A stretch of 7,119 nt of DNA, taken from contig JAEZAI010000195.1 in assembly GCA_023427825.1 (NCBI GenBank), forward strand, positions 1 to 7,119, written 5' to 3'. The notes beneath the pieces are model-generated. The model was not told the DNA's origin. It was given only the letters and a program-made list of their open reading frames with translations, and did not search any database. The position numbers and the translations under genes are program-made. Of the stretch, positions 5,634-7,119 are shown piece after piece; the stretch's first letter is position 1, and each line of letters starts with the position of its first letter. The stretch comes from Actinomycetes bacterium (GTDB lineage: Bacteria > Actinomycetota > Acidimicrobiia > Acidimicrobiales > Microtrichaceae).

Positions 5634-5669
5634 CGGTCACCCGATCTGGTCGCCGGGTTCCGGTGACCG
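5634..5669. promoter_or_regulatory. Spaced inverted repeat upstream of the cyclase gene, possible operator
   Basis: On the minus strand, CGGTCACC (5669-5662), 20 bases, then GGTGACCG (5641-5634) form a perfect 8-bp inverted repeat. If transcription starts at 5616, the arms lie at about -18 to -25 and -46 to -53, flanking the -35 region. This could bind a dimeric regulator. If GTG 5640 is the true start, the inner arm overlaps the start codon. Confidence 0.35.
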
Positions 5670-5687
5670 TTGCCTCAGGGGGGGGTG

Positions 5688-5725
5688 GACCAGAGCTCAG
5701 CGCAGCGGTTGACCAGAGCTCAGCG
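5688..5725. repeat. 23-base-period direct repeat at the 3' end of holB
   Basis: The 15-base sequence GACCAGAGCTCAGCG occurs at 5688-5702 and again at 5711-5725, with GGT and one mismatched base preceding both copies. The period is 23 bases. It encodes the last residues of HolB, and its stop codon falls in the second copy as read on the minus strand. Because 23 is not a multiple of 3, the two copies are read in different frames. Confidence 0.8.
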
Positions 5726-6782
5726 GCGGCAGCGTGACGAACAGGGCCTGGAGCTGCAGGGTCTCGTTGGGGTTGAACACCAGCGCGTCGGCCAGCTCCT
5801 GCACTGCGTCAGCGGCCGTGAGGAACTGCTCGGGGTCGCCGCCGTCGATCAGCGCGTCGCGGTAGCGAGCCACGAGCGCGGCCAGGCCGCTGCGCAGGTC
5901 CGCTGTGCGGACACGACGCTGCTCCCGCTTGTGGCGGTCGATCAGCGCCTTGCGCTCCCCGGCCACCCGGCCACCGACCAGCTCGGCGCGCTCGTCGAAC
6001 GCAGCGAGCTCGGCGGCCTGGCGTTCGGTCAGCGGGACGGCGAGCTCGTCGGTCGCGGCGAGCACCTCGTCGACCAGCGTCGCCGCGGTCGCGCCCGTGC
6101 CGGCCAGACGCTCCGGCACCGAGTACCAACGGTCCCGGCGGGCCGAGGCGTTGGGGTCGCGCCCGAGCAGGCGCGCCTGGGTGAGCGAACCGCCCGCGCC
6201 CTCGGCCGCGGTCCGGGCCGCGTCGGGGTCGATGCCCTCGGCGATCAGACGGTCGAGGATCGCGGACTCGGCGACGGCGTCGAACGGCACCCGGACGCAG
6301 CGCGAGGCGATCGTCTCCATCTCGGCCGGGAGCTCCTCCGCGAGCACGACGAACACGGTCGAGGCGGGCGGCTCCTCGAGCGTCTTCAGCAGGATCGGCG
6401 CCACGTTCGTGGCCAGGTGGAAGTCGACCAGCACCACCACCTGTCGCTCGCCCTCCGGCGGCGCCATGTTGGCCCGCACCACCACGTCGCGGACCTGGTC
6501 CGCGGTGATCGAGGCGCCCACGCGCTCGACGACCGTCAACGACGGGTGCGCCTCTGCAGCCACCTGCCGGCGCACCACCTCCGCTGCGGCGTCGTCCAAC
6601 CCCTGGCTCAGCAGATCGGCGGCGAACGCCCGCGACGCCTCACGCGTGCCGGAGCCCTCGGGTCCGAGCAGCAGGTAGGCGTGGACCGGTGTGGTCGCAG
6701 CCGCGCGCAGCTGCGCCACCGCGGCGCCCTGACCGACCACATCGGACCAGAGGTCGTCGGTCAGGGTGTCGACGTCAGCCAC
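5697..6782 (-). CDS. holB: DNA polymerase III subunit delta' (HolB), clamp-loader AAA+ protein
   Basis: A 361-residue clamp-loader subunit related to DnaX/delta'. It acts in the replisome to open and load the sliding clamp. Visible signatures are WSDVVGQ near the N-terminus (12-18), a P-loop-like GPEGSGT (40-46), LLKTLEEPP (131-139) and the SRC arginine-finger motif (160-162), in the usual order. The P-loop Lys is replaced by Thr46, consistent with a non-ATP-binding delta' subunit. The four-Cys zinc module expected between the P-loop and the HP motif (79-80) is absent; that segment is Ala- and charge-rich without Cys. I place the start at GTG 6782, with GAGGGAG about 6 bases upstream. The frame stays open further up to 6968, but that part is antiphase tmk sequence. 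The start overlaps the tmk stop by 8 bases, which suggests translational coupling. Confidence 0.9.
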   Translation of the reverse strand: MADVDTLTDDLWSDVVGQGAAVAQLRAAATTPVHAYLLLGPEGSGTREASRAFAADLLSQGLDDAAAEVVRRQVAAEAHPSLTVVERVGASITADQVRDVVVRANMAPPEGERQVVVLVDFHLATNVAPILLKTLEEPPASTVFVVLAEELPAEMETIASRCVRVPFDAVAESAILDRLIAEGIDPDAARTAAEGAGGSLTQARLLGRDPNASARRDRWYSVPERLAGTGATAATLVDEVLAATDELAVPLTERQAAELAAFDERAELVGGRVAGERKALIDRHKREQRRVRTADLRSGLAALVARYRDALIDGGDPEQFLTAADAVQELADALVFNPNETLQLQALFVTLPPLSSGQPLR

Positions 6783-7119
6783 GCTCAGCTCCCTCGGCAA
6801 GGCGGGCGGCCACCGCGACGCGCACGCGCTCCTGGACCTCGTCGGGCGTGCCGACGCCGTCGACGACGACCCACCGGTCGGGCTCAGCGGCGGCCTGGTC
6901 GCGGAAGCTGTCCGCGACCGGGCGATGGAAGTCCCCGCCCGCCGCCTCGATGCGGTCGCGCGCCCCACCCGTGCGCTCCCGGGCCACCTCGTCGGGCACC
7001 ACCAGCAACACGACCAGGTCGGGCTGCAGTCCTTCGACGGCCCAGTCGGAGATGCGGGCCAGCTCGCCGGGATCCAGGCCGCGTCCCGCTCCCTGGTAGG
7101 CGACCGTGGACGGGATGTA
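6775..7119 (-). CDS. tmk: Thymidylate kinase, C-terminal part (N-terminus beyond the window)
   Basis: The C-terminal 114 residues of dTMP kinase, which phosphorylates dTMP to dTDP in dTTP synthesis. The frame is open to the window edge, so the Walker A motif and the start are outside. The visible sequence begins YIPSTVAYQGAGRGL, the conserved thymidine-contacting and LID-proximal region (S-x-x-AYQG). It continues with a beta-strand PDLVVLLVVPDEV and ARERTGGARDRIEA, where the family has R-x-x-x-R and DR-x-E. The C-terminal helices with F-x-x-x-V follow, ending at a TGA (6777-6775). The order tmk-holB is the common bacterial arrangement. Start codons at 7011 and further down the frame are internal and not the true start. 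Confidence 0.9.
   Translation of the reverse strand, partial: YIPSTVAYQGAGRGLDPGELARISDWAVEGLQPDLVVLLVVPDEVARERTGGARDRIEAAGGDFHRPVADSFRDQAAAEPDRWVVVDGVGTPDEVQERVRVAVAARLAEGAERG

Noticed and set aside
3436..5712. 758-residue plus-strand open frame
   Set aside because: It lies antisense to the cyclase-hydrolase gene. It is Arg/Gly/Val-rich without family motifs, as expected for an antisense frame in GC-rich DNA.
6783..6968. Upstream extension of the holB frame
   Set aside because: It overlaps the tmk coding region in another frame and has Ser/Arg/Thr-rich shadow composition. The ribosome binding site before GTG 6782 and the 8-base overlap are typical of tmk-holB.

Overview
The window is very GC-rich chromosomal DNA with actinobacterial traits: GTG starts, GC-biased third codon positions, a mycothiol-type DinB-like protein, and a tmk-holB-tRNA-Thr neighbourhood. 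I infer a deep-branching actinobacterium, possibly Acidimicrobiia. The sequence alone does not settle the genus. I see no transposase, integrase, phage gene or CRISPR array.

Left part (1-1610). A secreted protein of unknown function runs off the left edge on the minus strand. It is divergent from an SDR oxidoreductase (759-1529, plus), and about 235 bases of shared upstream DNA separate the two. An eight-copy array of a degenerate octamer overlaps the SDR stop codon. The array leads into the 3' end of a convergent minus-strand gene for a TIGR03086-type metal-binding protein (1610-2191).

Middle part (2261-3298). Two genes stand head to head, and both look cut at the same place near 2641-2650. 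One is a minus-strand NADPH-dependent FMN reductase that lacks its N-terminal FMN-phosphate loop. The other is a plus-strand HxlR-family regulator whose first dozen codons are antisense reductase sequence. The simplest reading is a deletion between two divergent genes that removed both 5' ends and the shared promoter. A stretch of about 370 bases without a gene follows, with seven hairpin-forming inverted repeats, up to the minus-strand tRNA-Thr(CGT).

Right part (3299-7119). On the minus strand, in transcription order, come the C-terminal part of thymidylate kinase (tmk, cut by the window edge), holB (DNA polymerase III delta', overlapping tmk by 8 bases), a 720-residue membrane protein, and tRNA-Thr. 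The membrane protein is the most interesting object here. It has an N-terminal class III nucleotide cyclase domain, one transmembrane helix, and a C-terminal TAP-like (S33) alpha/beta-hydrolase ectodomain. All three catalytic-triad positions of the hydrolase appear replaced (Gly, Ser and Glu for Ser, Asp and His). The cyclase keeps its metal-binding and adenine-recognising residues but lacks the transition-state Asn. It looks like a one-protein transmembrane signalling device with a degenerate hydrolase as a putative sensor, placed in a locus where related actinobacteria carry a membrane cyclase or a hydrolase as separate genes.
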